Assembly (NCBI GenBank): GCA_036852015.1
Contig: JAANDG010000027.1
Coordinates: 62,001-126,000 of the forward strand
Source: Pelodera strongyloides
Lineage: Eukaryota > Nematoda > Chromadorea > Rhabditida > Rhabditidae
Direction of reading: 5' to 3'
Length of the DNA: 64,000 nt
The notes beneath the pieces were generated by a model. The model saw only the letters and a list, made by a program, of their open reading frames with translations. It made no database searches and was not told where the DNA came from. The position numbers were made by a program, and so were the translations under genes. This document shows, piece after piece, positions 1 to 13,600 of this stretch (positions within the stretch are counted from its first letter, which is position 1; the number at the start of each line of letters is the position of its first letter).

Positions 1-794
1 AATAAAGTACAAACTACAAGCAAAACTTCCTAAAAAAAAACACTGAATTTTGGTCAGGATCAAACTAAAAAATATAACTTCTCAGTACAAAAGTATGTAC
101 AAACATACAAAAACCCGCAAACAACCAACAGTGTTGATGATAAAAGAAGATCGATAATAATTTGTATTTAGAAGAAAAACACCGGAGAAAGATGCATAAT
201 AGAAACGGCGAAAACAGGGATAACGCATCCACGTACAAAACATAGCACTTACTACTATAGCGCCTTGTTACTTCAGAAATTTGCATATAAATTAAGAAAC
301 CAAGCTATGAACATCCCGTGAGCACTCAAGACCGGGATTACTTTGATAATATGCAATAATATGGATACATATTCAAAGCGGTATGACACTGTTTTGAAGA
401 ATATGCTGGACAAATGCACCCCACGGATAATAAGCAAATTAGTCAATTTTGCTTCGGAAGTGTCCAGGAGGGCTTTCAAAAACCTGGACCATACCGCTTT
501 ATAGGGAAGGATACTACAAAACTATCTAGCAAGAAGGAGCAAGGACCCTTCCATGCTCATGTACCAGTGACAGACAGAAATGGAGGCAAAATATCACGGG
601 TTCTATGGTTCTAAACAATAAATACTACAAGACAAATGCGACTGAATGACAATAGAGGCCGATGACCAGACTAATTAAGCAATTTACAACCCTTTAAGTA
701 ATTTCATGCGACACTTTTAGTAATTTCATGCAAAAAAGGTTAATTGCGTAATTGGCCTGGCCATCAAAGGATACTTAAGATACTGAGTGGCCAA
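1..794. other. 3' flank of the MED13 gene, no gene seen
   Basis: Nothing here reads as a conserved protein. The longest open frames are 66-73 codons and have no recognisable motif. The stretch lies downstream of the stop codon of the minus-strand MED13 gene and should hold its 3' UTR. I do not see a convincing AATAAA on the minus strand close to the stop, so the transcript end is not placed. Confidence 0.5.
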
Positions 795-3700
795 TTAGGC
801 AATTAGCCTAGCCACGGAGTGGTAGAGCCGGAGAAGTGCCTGCATGTGAACTGGGAGACAAGACCTACGTTCTCCTGTTACTGGATCGATGTTCAGCCAG
901 GATAGAGCGTTGTACGTTTCGAGGACGTTCCTAAAAATATTCATTTAAGATACAGTCACAATGCAAAACCACTACAGCACCCAGCGTAAGTTTCATGCAG
1001 CGCGTGACGAAAAAAACACCCTGCGATTTTTTTGGGCCTCAAACAATCAAAACATGTAAAAAAAAATCAACTCCGAATGTGTTCAGAGCTTACACTGATG
1101 TCGCAGCCGCGCGCAATCAAGTTCTACAGTATATCCAATTATAATACCACACACATTCTACAGTACCCAAATACCATACCATATTCTACAGTACTCAATC
1201 CCCGCTACCGTACCTCAACACCTCGTCAGTCCTCGTACTATCCAGTGGATGCTCGTTTTCCTTCTCCTTATCTGACTTCTGATTCAAAAACTCATCTCCT
1301 TGTTGAGCAAGGGGCACGTTGATGTGAAGCGATGCCTGGAGGGAGAATTAGGGTAGGTAAAAAGAACCAGTTCGTAGTTTAACTACCGATAGTTCTCCAC
1401 ATAACGGTCACGGACTCAACGGAGTCAAGACGACAAAAGTCGCAAAACTACGCTGTTCAACTTTTGAATACCACAGTTGTTCTTGTTACAGAAGAAGTGT
1501 GATAACAATGAAATTCTCAACTAGCCTTTAGGGGCCCTCGAACGTCTTAAATATAACAATGGACATAAACTTAGAAGAAAATACCTTCAAAGATGAAAAT
1601 ACAAGAAAAACTCAGTTACGCCCACCTTCAGATGTACAGGCGTCGACCGTTTCGAGCTGGGACACTGCGCCCAGAACCAATCGGGCAACTGGGGCGCCGG
1701 CGCCGTTGACACGTAATATCCGGTGGCAAGTGGCTGGTTTTCGATGGAAACTTCTAAATAGGGTAACCCTTACATACGACTTTCACCAATGCAAAAATCC
1801 CAATCCGATGACTGCACAAAGTAAAAGATATTATATATGAGTAACTCCAGAAACCCAAATCACCGCGTAAAAACGCCTGCGCCATAATAAACATAGACAA
1901 TTACAAATAATACAATAACCATAACATACCCTGTGGAGCATCAAAGAACGAGTGTCCTTGGGCCCGAATTCCGGCCGTCAACGGGGCGTTCTGAGCTTCA
2001 CCTTCACCACCAAAACACAGATCCTAAATGGGAAAATGAATTACTCGCGCCCAACATCGTTCCGCCCGCGCGAGACCTTCCGTGTCAAACACCAAAAATC
2101 ATCACATTACAATAAATAAGACAACATAGAAAGGCAGAAAAGCGCTGGAAAAGGTAGGAACAGCTCAACAATACAATCTAGGTTTATATGTTGACTAGGC
2201 TTGGCAAACTATTTAAATTAGGCTATTCTTTTTTATAACCATTCAGTTTAATGTGCAAACCTTCATAATCTCATTCATTCCATCTCCATCGTCCCCGGTC
2301 GGGAAGTCAATGTCTCCAATGTCAAAGTCGTCGTCGTCCATGTGCGCGTCACCTTGTTGGTCATTACTACTCAACTGAAAAAAAGAGAAAATCAAGCTAA
2401 ACCCTAAACACAGCAATCCAAGATCCCCAGTAACGCCTAGCTGACGATAAAGATAAAAGTATGACCAGGCCCATAATCAGCATAAAATTGAACTCTGCGT
2501 GGGTCGTGTGTCTGAAGTATTGACCCTGTCAGCTCCTTAGCACAGCAAAAATAATGCGAATAACAATGACTAGACTTGTGACACCACCAGACAACTCAGG
2601 TCCAATCCCCCAAGAAAGCCAAACCCTACTAAACCAACATGTGACACCATCAGCCAACCCTGGTCCAATGCCTCAAGAAAGCCAAACCCTACTAAACCCC
2701 TACCTGAATATCAGCACTTGTCGGGAACACAATGATATGCGTGCAGCTCGTGTCATCGGGCGTGTGCAAGTTCCGTACTTTCTGGCCCTTTCCACTCTGC
2801 TCGGGGAACGTGAAGTAGGAGGGGAAGATTCTGCAACAAACATATGTTAATTGTTGTAATTTTAAAACAACGTAAGCAAAAATGCACTCAAAGGATCCAG
2901 GACAATAATGCTGTGCGTGCGTAACGGCGCGTTCGGGATTGACCGAAACAAAGAAAAGAAATATCTGTGCTTGTCTGGCGTCTCTCACATCAGCAGTATT
3001 CAATTTTGGAACACTTCATTTCGTCCATCCCGAAAAACGTTTTTTAATTTATTTTCTTTCTTTTCGCAATCCCGAACGCGCCCTAAAGATTCAATCCCGA
3101 ACGCGCCCTAAAGATTTACTGCTGGTGGCGGAAACAATGCATCAATGTTTCACTCAATATCTAAATTTGCAATGACTCCATAGCTAATTCGGTAAATTGT
3201 CCGAATTTCTGAACCAAACGGGTTGTACGCATCTCTTTATGCCCAGAGCGCAGACATGATTGTTACGTTAATCCAAAATAAAATTCAAAAAATAACAAAC
3301 CTCAAGTTCGGCTCCGGCTCGAAGCTCACCAAGCAGGCACTCAAGATGGCAGGCGTGCCTCCGAGCGGGCATGAAGCGGGCATTTTGGCGCACGCCTCGC
3401 ACGACTCTTTCATGCGTTGTGTGTGCCGGCGGAGGCTCGTTTTACTCAACAATGAGGCCCATGCTGAAATGTAAATCAAGCCTGACTTAATTCTATCAAG
3501 GTGTGACCAAGCAGGACATAAACGAAACATAAACAGCCGCCAGATTACGAAAAAAAACGTGTCACCGGTATATCCAACCGACGTTTACTAAAAAAGGGTA
3601 CAAGGAGACAAGGATACCTAACACCATGATAATCACGGCATATTCCAGTTTGCTATCCCTTTTCATAACATTATCACCTGGCCTGGATCGACGTTTCTAA

Positions 3701-6700
3701 TATACTATTCTCCCACAAATACGGCAAATCCAAAACTACAAACTACAGTATAATATACTCTCAAGACCCACCTCTAAACTCTCCATGTCCAATGCGTCCC
3801 ATGCGCCCAATCACCAAACGCCAGCTCTTCGTCTCCATCGAAATCGTGCCCAGAATATAGGTCCACAATCTGGACATCGCGTCGAGCAGCTGTGTACGCG
3901 CACGATAGCGGTAGACACTGAAACGGAAACGGTCACAAATTATCTTGGGCAGTGGACCAGTTTCTTAAACTATCTAACCAAATTATCCAGCGTCGTCGGT
4001 TACTCCAGAGGTGATATCACCCGAAATTAGCATATGTTTCATTTCCAGCTTATTTGTGACATATTTTCTTAAATCACCTCAAGCAACAAGTACGTGAGCT
4101 AAGCACACTAACTAGTTTATGCCTCTTCAAATTTTAGAAACAAGAAACACAATTTAGAAAAAAATTAGAAACAGCATGCAAGAAACAAAAAATTAAACTT
4201 ACTGGTTTCCAGAAACCCTAGTCTTCAGGTTGATCAGGCAATTATCACTGATCTTTCCCAGGCTATCAGTCACCGCCACACACATCCAATCAGCGCCGAG
4301 GAGACAGTAGGACACGTACAGTACCTAAAAGACGGAAATTAATCAAATTAAAAATATCACTAGCGTTATCATTTATCATTGTTGTTATCAAAAATATCAT
4401 TATGAAAGAAAATCTAAAAGATAAATCGGCAATATGTATCTTATTATATAAACACTCAAATAAAGAAACGAAATTAGCAACAACAAAAACTCATATAGGG
4501 CTATAGCACAACGAGCTGAAGCTAGTACAAAAAGACAAAACAAGGGGAATCAAAAGACATGATTAAAAGTACAGCACGGAAAACATGAAGTAGGCGCTTA
4601 GGCCGTCTAAAAACCAAAAAAAACAGCAAATGTAAGAAAAATCCCAAACCTGTTCTTCGCTGTTCAATACGACCACCTTGCCATCTGCTTTTTGCTGCAT
4701 TGTCGAATTCGGGGCAAGATGCCATGGATTGCTGGGCACCTGCAATACATATAGAGCCTAATTTAATCAATAGTGCAATCAATAGTGGCCATTTTAATAA
4801 ATATAGTTCCCTATGGAGCTCCTTGCTTGTAAGGCCCCACCCTGCCCATGTAACATTTCTCCAAACTAAGTCGACATAATGAACTGTACTTTTATCTTTT
4901 ACCGATCCCGCCAATCGCTTTTTTACACTGCATACAAAATATAGACGAAAATTAACACATAAACCCAACCAAACAAAATCAATCCAAAAAAGCAAAGTAT
5001 ACAAGCAACAAGCACCCACCTTATACATTGGAATGTTGCTGCTCCTCTCCAATTCTTCAATAGTATCACTCAGTTCGGACGCCGGTCCAAACTTGGTCAT
5101 ACTATTGGGCAGGATGTCTGCAAAGGCCGAGTTCTCAAAGCGAAATAACGGCCCGTTTTTGAAACGTATAAAAACAGTATTTGGGACATGTCCATTCTCC
5201 TGATGCAAATTAATATAACCAGTCTAGCATCTAATTAGTGAGCCACGGGGCTAATTTAAATGTTGCTAATTAGACAACAAAATAAAAATAACATATACTC
5301 CATACGTTTCACACATTCCGGTAGCAAGATCCGTCTCTGCGAATATACCGCTATTGCCGTCTGCCGTAATTGATCTTGGCAAAAGATACGGTCGTTGACC
5401 AGACGTTCACATAGACCGAGACCTAGAATAAGAACAAATATAATACAAGACCTAAACACATATATACCTACATCCTGTATATTACATTAGACCTACACAC
5501 TATAATTACATAAATCTAAATACTATTTTCGAAAAAAAATTGTTCGAGTATGCTACAGGGATGCCTAGATACTTTCGTGACGCACTGTATCACAATGAAT
5601 ATAAACATTAGCATGATACTTTATAAAAAAAGAAAAAACATAAGCTTGGAGATTGAAAACGTAAATCTCACGTCTCACTAAATGAATCAGTTTGTTGTAG
5701 ACGTCCCCCTATATGAGCGTGTGCATAATCGAAACAAGGAAACAAGACCTTACGAGCGAGCCCAATGAGTGACGAAAGATGGAAATAAAAATATATATAC
5801 CTCTATCAATCCTATGCACCAGTCCGTTCTCCCTGCAGAAATCGGGCAGTTGACAGGTAAAGTCGAGCACTTGGGGAAGGCCTGAAAGACGCCCAATTAG
5901 CAAATAAATAATAAGACACAACACACAAAATGAAAGAACTATCGAATCTCTGTGTAAAATTGATAAACCATACTCCTCACTCACTTGTGTGTAACCAATA
6001 ACGAAGCGCCCAATTCCAATAACTGCACTCAACACATGACCCAAAACAAAACACACTACACACGACAGTGCAGATCTAATAAGCAAATAGTAAACGTGAG
6101 CAAAAATTCCAATTAAAAATGGCCCGGTTCATCTTTACGGAATATAAGTCATCTCAAACAGACACAAAAGATTACATCACCAACCAATAATCTCCAACTG
6201 TAGCTGTGTTCGCCTTCGCATCGGCAGCCGTTTGCAGATATTATTGAACGCGCGCAGCAGCGCTTGTGCAACAACGCGAGCATTATTCCCAGTTCGCAAC
6301 TCGCCCCAGCAGAACGGATTCATCTGGAAGCAAAAAGTAAAAGAAATCATCAATAGATAAATATGATAATGCAACAGGAATGTTTTACCTTGTAAAGTAA
6401 TTTTTGTTGAATATGATACTAAATACTTGCCATATAATTATACAAGTCAACTGTACTAAAACAAAATGAAATACCACAACTACAGGGAGCATGGGGAGCT
6501 CCCCACAACTACAGGGAGCTCCCACAAAACCACAATAAGCATAAAGAATAACAACAAAAAAACCTACAATATAAATGACAATGATCTGCGGCAGACTGTA
6601 CGCATCGTCCTCCGGTATCTCCTCCGGCTCCAGCATTTGCGACATCATTTGTTGTTGCTGCAGTTGTTGTGACTCGTTTTGTTGTTGTTGATGCAATTGA

Positions 6701-7671
6701 GGAGGCATCTGCTGTTGTTGGTTTTGATGTTGCTGCATCTAAAATATAACATATGCAGCCTCGCAGCAAATTATCAATCACCCCAAAGTCACGCCGTTAG
6801 CTAGCTTATTTGCTAATAATAAGACTACTCATAAACTACTAACTTCTTTGAAAATGAATACAGTATATTCTTCAAAAGGACACTCATATTCAACCAATAT
6901 GCACAGAAAGAAAGAAAAATCTAAACAAAAGAAACCAACCTGTGGCATGCTTCCCCCAGCATTCGTCATTTGAATCTGTCCCATCTGCATTTGATGATCA
7001 ATTTGTTGCTGCTGGCTATGTTGCATCATCTGTTCCGGGTGTTGTTGTGTGCCAAGTTGTTGCGGCTGTTGTCCGGAGCCGCTTCCGCACTGCTGATTCC
7101 CTCCTTGCATTTCGTCGGGCAGCATTGGCGCGTCCTGCATTTGAGCGTCGATCTAGAAAGACAAAAGGTGGATTGAAATATTTCCAACTTCTAATCAAAT
7201 TTCTACAACACCGATAAGTCCCACCGATATAATTACGCTATGGACTAGGGATTAATCGATTAATATAAGATGTGATGTAGACAACTTATACACACTGTAT
7301 ACTTGTTTGAAAACGAGTTCCCTTTTAATTGACTAACGAATTACATGTACTAAAGAATTACATGTACTGCTCAAAAACACAATCAAACCACAAGAAACGT
7401 TCGCAAAGGCAAAAGGACGTTTAAAGGACGTTTAAAGGGCAAAACAAGCATCGCCTGGCGAAAAATCTAAGAAAGCAGAAATCACTAATTTTGACAAGTA
7501 ATCAATAAACAAAAACTACTCTTGACTTGCAAATGTCGAAGTAAACCCTACCGAATCTGAGGGCCCGCCCATTTGTTGATTCGACGACTCTCCGCCCATT
7601 TCTAACGAACTCTCCGCATGTTGTGGATAGTGCGTGTTCAAAAACTGCTTGTGATGTTCCTCCTTCTGCTT
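795..7671 (-). other. let-19: MED13 C-terminal domain block (exons 44-60)
   Basis: Exons: 7552-7671, 6940-7152, 6568-6738, 6185-6323, 5801-5881, 5313-5422, 5020-5199, 4650-4739, 4203-4324, 3772-3917, 3301-3463, 2704-2830, 2261-2374, 1930-2023, 1626-1753, 1214-1335, 795-930. The first three hold a Gln/Met-rich insert (three runs of three to four Gln) between conserved parts. The rest read [85 protein letters not shown], an acidic [14 protein letters not shown] tract, then the very conserved tail. The donor of exon 5313-5422 (TGT then GTGAAA) is weak and was chosen because only it keeps phase. Confidence 0.88.
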
Positions 7672-10557
7672 CTAGAATTATTACACATCAAGAAAAGTTT
7701 CGGATAAACCTTTACACTTTACATTTTGGGAATAGGGAGAGGGGGCCCTCAAGGCTCAATGTTTCTTACCGGGAGCTACAGAACTTCGCAGAAGTTTTTC
7801 ATGATTTCTCACAGTCTCACTGTCTCACACCACTCGCTGCTATGCTTATTTTGGAATCAAAAGAAACTGGCTGAGAATTTTCAGAATGAAAATTTATACA
7901 GCAAAAGACTATGCCATCCGTTTTCTAACCATACATACCTCATTGATATTATCCTTGTTAAGATTAGTCTCTTGCAACTGCGCGAATTGTGCGCGCTTCG
8001 CGCGCGCATCTAGTGCCACAGTCTCGCGGAAGAAGCGCCGATCGAACACGTTGTCATCGTCGAGAACCTTGGACACCAGCTCCTCAAGTTGGGTACAGAA
8101 CGCCTGAAGAGTGAACAATTAGCCAAGATAGAATGTGACTAGCGCTTCTGGAGAAATACCAAATGAAATAACTGGGTACTGCCGGTAGTATACTTCACAA
8201 GAACACGAAACTTTAGAGGTAATTATTGTCAGTAATTATTACACAAAAGGTCGGGTCCTGGCCCTAACAACACCATAGTACAAGCGGAAAATGGCTTCAC
8301 ACATACACCACACGAGAATGGTAAAATGGTTTCTAAATCAAGGCTCCGCAAATAAAATTGGAATTATATTATAAAATCAAATCATCACCTTTATTCTCGT
8401 AATAAGATCCTGATCAATCACGCGGAACTTTTCCACAGTATCCAAAAAGTCGAGTGTCCTGTTTGGATGTGTCATAGGCAACGGCCTGAACAAACGATAA
8501 TAAAGTTTAAATATTAAAAATGTTAATGTTTACTTTAAAAAGTGATGATGTCAAAACAGCGACAATTGAACAAATGACTAACTAACATGTACCCAAAATT
8601 GTTACGGAACAGTAGGAATCAGTTAAGTGGCACATCAGATACACTACAACAAAACAACCATAAAGTAATCATTATTCAGTTTGAAAAAGGTTGCAAACGC
8701 GAATTACCAAGTCCAAATACCTAACCCACAAAAGTTAATTGCTTAAATTAACATGTACCCAAAATTGTTACGGAACAGTAGGAATCAGTTAAGTGGCACA
8801 TCAGATACACTACAACAAAACAACCATAAAGTAATCATTATTCAGTTTGAAAAAGGTTGCAAACGCGAATTACCAAGTCCAAATACCTAACCCACAAAAG
8901 TTAATTGCTTAAATTGCCACAAAAAGCGAAATACCGGCTGGTTTTTGAAACACATCGAGTGCACCGGCATTCTCAAGCAGATTATGCAAATGAGCATATA
9001 TTAGAATAAAAAAATCGAGCTAAATTCGAACAAATAAATACGTAAGAATTCAATTGTCGACGATGCGTTTCAAAAACCGGCCGGTATTTCGCTTAAAAGA
9101 AAACACAACAACTCACTTGGTTCCGACTCTGATAATTCCATTCTTGCACGGGTCCTTATTCATCCCAATGTGCCTTCCTAGGCGGAGTCGTTCATAACCT
9201 CTGAAATGATCAAAATGATTTGGCAGCAAGAATAGTAAGGACATAAGCACAATATTTCTCTAAGGAAATTATAATCGGATATCGGACACTCTCCGTGTTC
9301 GATTGAATGCAATTTTCATGTCAAGCTCGAACCACATCTACATGCGTCGGAATTTGCCAAGGAGCAAATAAATATTATATTAATCAGCTAAAAGTGCCGA
9401 AGTTTCATTTGTCACATATGAAAATGAAAACTGCAAGTTACAGTGTATTATAGCGAACTGAGGCCATATTAACCAATCAATTCCCCGTGGGGAATTCCCG
9501 TCTTTTTTCTCTGCGTGTCTCGCATTTGAATTATACTGTCTGCCCGCAGGGAAGATTCCCCCGAGAGGATCGGAGTTGTAAATATGGCCTCTAGCTCTAG
9601 ATGCCTACAAAAACTTCAAATGATAAAAAACCCACTGGCTCAATTCCATCATATATCGCGACACCGGCTCCTGAAGTGCTTCAGAATCGGGCACTGCCGT
9701 AATGTACAGAATATCCTTCGGTTGATCTACAGGCCCCAAAGAGAGATGTTCCCAAACACGTAGAGCCTACAAGTAAAAATGGAATATATCACGAATGTCT
9801 CTATCATCAGTCTCATTTTATAGTTGAATATTTATTATACTCATTGAATATTTATGATACTCATAACCAAAATCATAATTTTAACCACATACAATCTGAT
9901 ATTTTAACCACGTTCAATCTGATTTAAAGGGAATGTCAAGCCGGTTTCGCATGTTGGGCTCAAAAAAAGCTTGCGTTTTGAAGGTAAGGAAAGTGAAAAT
10001 AAAAATAAAAATAAACAAAACTTTCATGTAAGAAGAAAAACAATTTCAAACCCCTCCAAAAAACTCCTTCAGTATGGGATTCTAGTCGTGGGGACAGAGC
10101 TATGCCAAATCGCTGTCCACGGGACGGTTTGAATTACCGGCTCGCCGAAACGCACCCGTTCGCGTGCGTTGCGGCGGGTTTTGTTCACGTTTAGGACAAA
10201 ATCTCAAATATTTTATTCTGGCACCATTTTTATGGGTTACTGTATTGGACGCCTTTCAAGATTTACTTAGTCTGCGCCAGGAGATGCCTTTCTGCGCAGA
10301 ATCCCCCTTGACATGTCCTTTAAATTTTAACCACATTAAAGTTATTAAAAAAATAATAAAAACTAAAAACACAAATCACAGAAAAGGATTACATGCAGGT
10401 ACAATAACGGGAAGGTAGAACAACCGCAATTTTGTATAAAATAATAGAATGCGCAAAGCTGGAAAAAAAATACCTGTGGAGAAATTTTCATCGCATCCTT
10501 TTCAGTGGCAACAATCAAATAGGGGATTGGTTCGGCAACGCTGTACTCCTCATCCTG

Positions 10558-10618
<61 letters not shown>

Positions 10619-13600
10619 TAATAATAATATAATAATAATAAAAGAATCATTAACATATATGATCTGGCGCAACGGCTACACGATACCCGCTTCTTTGTAC
10701 AAAATCACCTCCAAATTCACACAAAATACACAAGACAACCACTAAATAAGCAAATATATTTCAAATAAAAAATACCTGTCCGGCCGCATTCTTAATACAC
10801 TTTCCAGACAGATTTGCCCATGAAAGTGGTCCCTCCACGATATTACCGGGACCTTGAGCACCTCTGCAAAAAATAACAAAATGTGCACAAATAATAATAT
10901 TCCAAAATTAGGACACTTCCGCCTGGAATACAAATACAAAAAAAGAGAAGAAAGAATTTAGCTCCATTATCTGGACGCAATAATAATATACGTACGATAT
11001 GCCTCTCAGTGTGTTTCAATAAAGTGTAATAGAAATTTAGATAACTAAGAAGTACGAATAGCCGTATGCCGTATCCACCATATAATACATTCTTCCGCTT
11101 TTGGCAACAACTACCGAACTATCAAAAAAAAAGAGAGTAAACAATCCAATCACTTTATACTACTAATACTGTAATGTCCATATAAATACCTACCTCATTA
11201 TTCGCACAGAATCCTCAATAACCGGTTTCAAATCCATTAACTGGAATTGCCATTCGCAATCCGAAGGTTCTCGAACTTCGTTGGCGATCTGAACCATTTC
11301 CATAACATCAATAACCAAATAATAAAATTAATAGTCACCTAATAATGAGACAAGCACAAAATTTTCAAGGTAAAATATAAACAATTCATCAACGTATATA
11401 ACATAATTCCTCAAAATTAGTAGACAGTAGTTAGTACGCGCTCGCCGAATTCGAAACTGATCCATCAATACGGAAAAAACACATGCTATAAACTTTGAAT
11501 AAATAAAAATAAAAAATAAACAACAAACCTGCAATCCCCATGGATGGAAGTAGTTCAGCAACGGATCTCTATGGAGAGCAGGCGGAGCGCTCTTCTGGAA
11601 AAATAAAATAAAAATACACACACAAAATCGAAATCGGACTGCGGACCTTGAGCTGAAACTGTTTTCTAACAAATTTTGCAAACCCACATGTTTCAATATT
11701 CCTACAAAAAATAAGTATGTCACTTTCTTACTGATAGGTTCAGCTCGGCAATAACACAAGCAACACTTCCAAGTTCTTTGCACAGGCTACATCAACTAGT
11801 AGAATAGCGGAGTACGTAGAAACAAAAGAGTCATAAGGTACAAAGGACTGAACAACAATCACTCACCCTTATTCCAGTTGTGGAAAAGTGCTCGCACGAA
11901 GCATTGTACATGAGCAACAGCTCAACACTATCGATGTTCGAGATTATATACTCGCATCCCGATGGATTGTCCACTGTGCCAACTGTTTGCACCTAAAGTT
12001 TTATATGTTTTGTATATTTCTAGTAGTAATATGCAGAAACCGAACAGCCTCCTCTCCTTGAGATGGGAACTAGTCTACATTCGTTCCTTATTAAACGGTC
12101 GGATAGATCAATATATTACGTGAAAAATGAAATTCCTATATTAAGATACAGTAATACAGACACAGAAAAGGAAATCCATTTCTGTTTCAAGTTTGTACAT
12201 AACATTATTACTCACTCTACGGCTGCCACTAACGCTCAATCCAAAATCGTACCTTAAGTGCCTTGTCCAAATTCTCAGCCAACAATGAGCTACTCAGCAC
12301 GAGATCGGCCATGTCCCTGTTCAGAGACATGATCCGTACCAGGTCAATCATGTTCATATCAGCTCTGGAGGACGGATCGAACCTAAAATGACAAATTCAG
12401 AAATTGAAAACAAGTAACGGGTACGCGGCTCAGAACTCATCTTCCTGATTCAGTGCATACTCCAACGATATGACAAAAAATCATTAGACAAATGATTCGA
12501 CTCGATATAAGCCTAAGCCTAAGGAATCACCAACAAAACGCACTAAAATACACCAACAACGCAACATCAGAAATCCGCAATTTACAGCATGAGTGAGAGT
12601 TTCCCGTAAACTTCACCGCGACGTACTTTTTGTTTATTTGTTTAAAAAAAAGAACAAAAGAAGCAAATAAACCCACGTCATCTGCGACAACGGATGCCCA
12701 ACATTCTCGCCAATTCTCGCCACAGAAAACTCGCTTCCAGTCGCTTCGCGGGAGTCTTCGGGAAACAGTCCGCTGCACATTGACAGGTAGCGATAGCGCA
12801 CCGCACTAAAGAAAAATGCGTGAATAAAGAAATTGATTTCCACTTTTCCACAAAACTTTCAACTGAATTAAATTTCCCAAAAAGAAAACTCTCACAGACA
12901 AGTTTAAGGTTTAACCTGAGTAGGAATAAGATGCTAGTCCAACAAAGAAAGATATTACAACACAACATGCCGTAGTAGTCAAAATAAGAAAACATTACGA
13001 AGCAAAGCTGCCTCGATCAAAATATACATGGAGGCAGTAAAGTAAGACAAACCCAAACAAAACTACCTTCAGCAGACCTATTAGTAAGGAACAAAGAGTA
13101 CAAAAAAAGTAATAATCCAACCTAAACCCGCATCCACAAGTGTTCGCCTGGTCTATATGAAATCCACTCCACGGTCCAATATGTTGAGCTTGTTCGGCAG
13201 CCGATTTTCGCAAAATATCCGGCGGTGTTATGTAGAGACCCAATTCTCTGGAATATACTAATTAAATGTTTCAAGTATAGGCATTTTTATGACATGTTAA
13301 CAAACGACTAGCGGACGCTGCAGCAATATCAAGTAACCGACACAACAAGCAAAAAGCACTACATGAAACATCAAACATTGAGGAAAACAATTACCACATA
13401 TAAAATAATGATTCAAAATTAATGAAAAAAACAAGAAAATGAAGAAAAAAACTAACCGTGCTCTAATCGTCGTATTACACGAGCAAATCGGGCATGCATC
13501 GAAGACCGTATCATAGTGCTGGTCCAAAACAGTGTCCTAAACAAAACAACGTACAAAAATGGAATAAAAAACAAAAAACCTAAAAAAAAGTTTTACGCTT

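Larger units (their letters stand above)
7939..13536 (-). other. let-19: MED13 MID/PIWI-like core (exons 30-43)
   Basis: Exons: 13457-13536, 13122-13247, 12677-12805, 12253-12382, 11867-11992, 11732-11786, 11529-11594, 11194-11288, 10776-10863, 10474-10554, 9636-9766, 9117-9200, 8389-8485, 7939-8103. They encode [19 protein letters not shown], then [74 protein letters not shown] and GIIRVGTK. This order matches the Argonaute/PIWI-like half of MED13. The two CxxC-type cysteine clusters in the first two exons are typical of the family. The junction between 11867-11992 and 11732-11786 does not keep phase with canonical sites. Confidence 0.87.

Noticed and set aside
4522..5208. 228-codon minus-strand frame
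   Set aside because: It is MED13 exon 5020-5199 read through its intron. The donor AAG/GTGGGTGC and the next exon at 4739 keep the MED13 frame.
10363..10745. Open frames with runs of Tyr, Ile or Asn
   Set aside because: Translations of the (TAA)n microsatellite.
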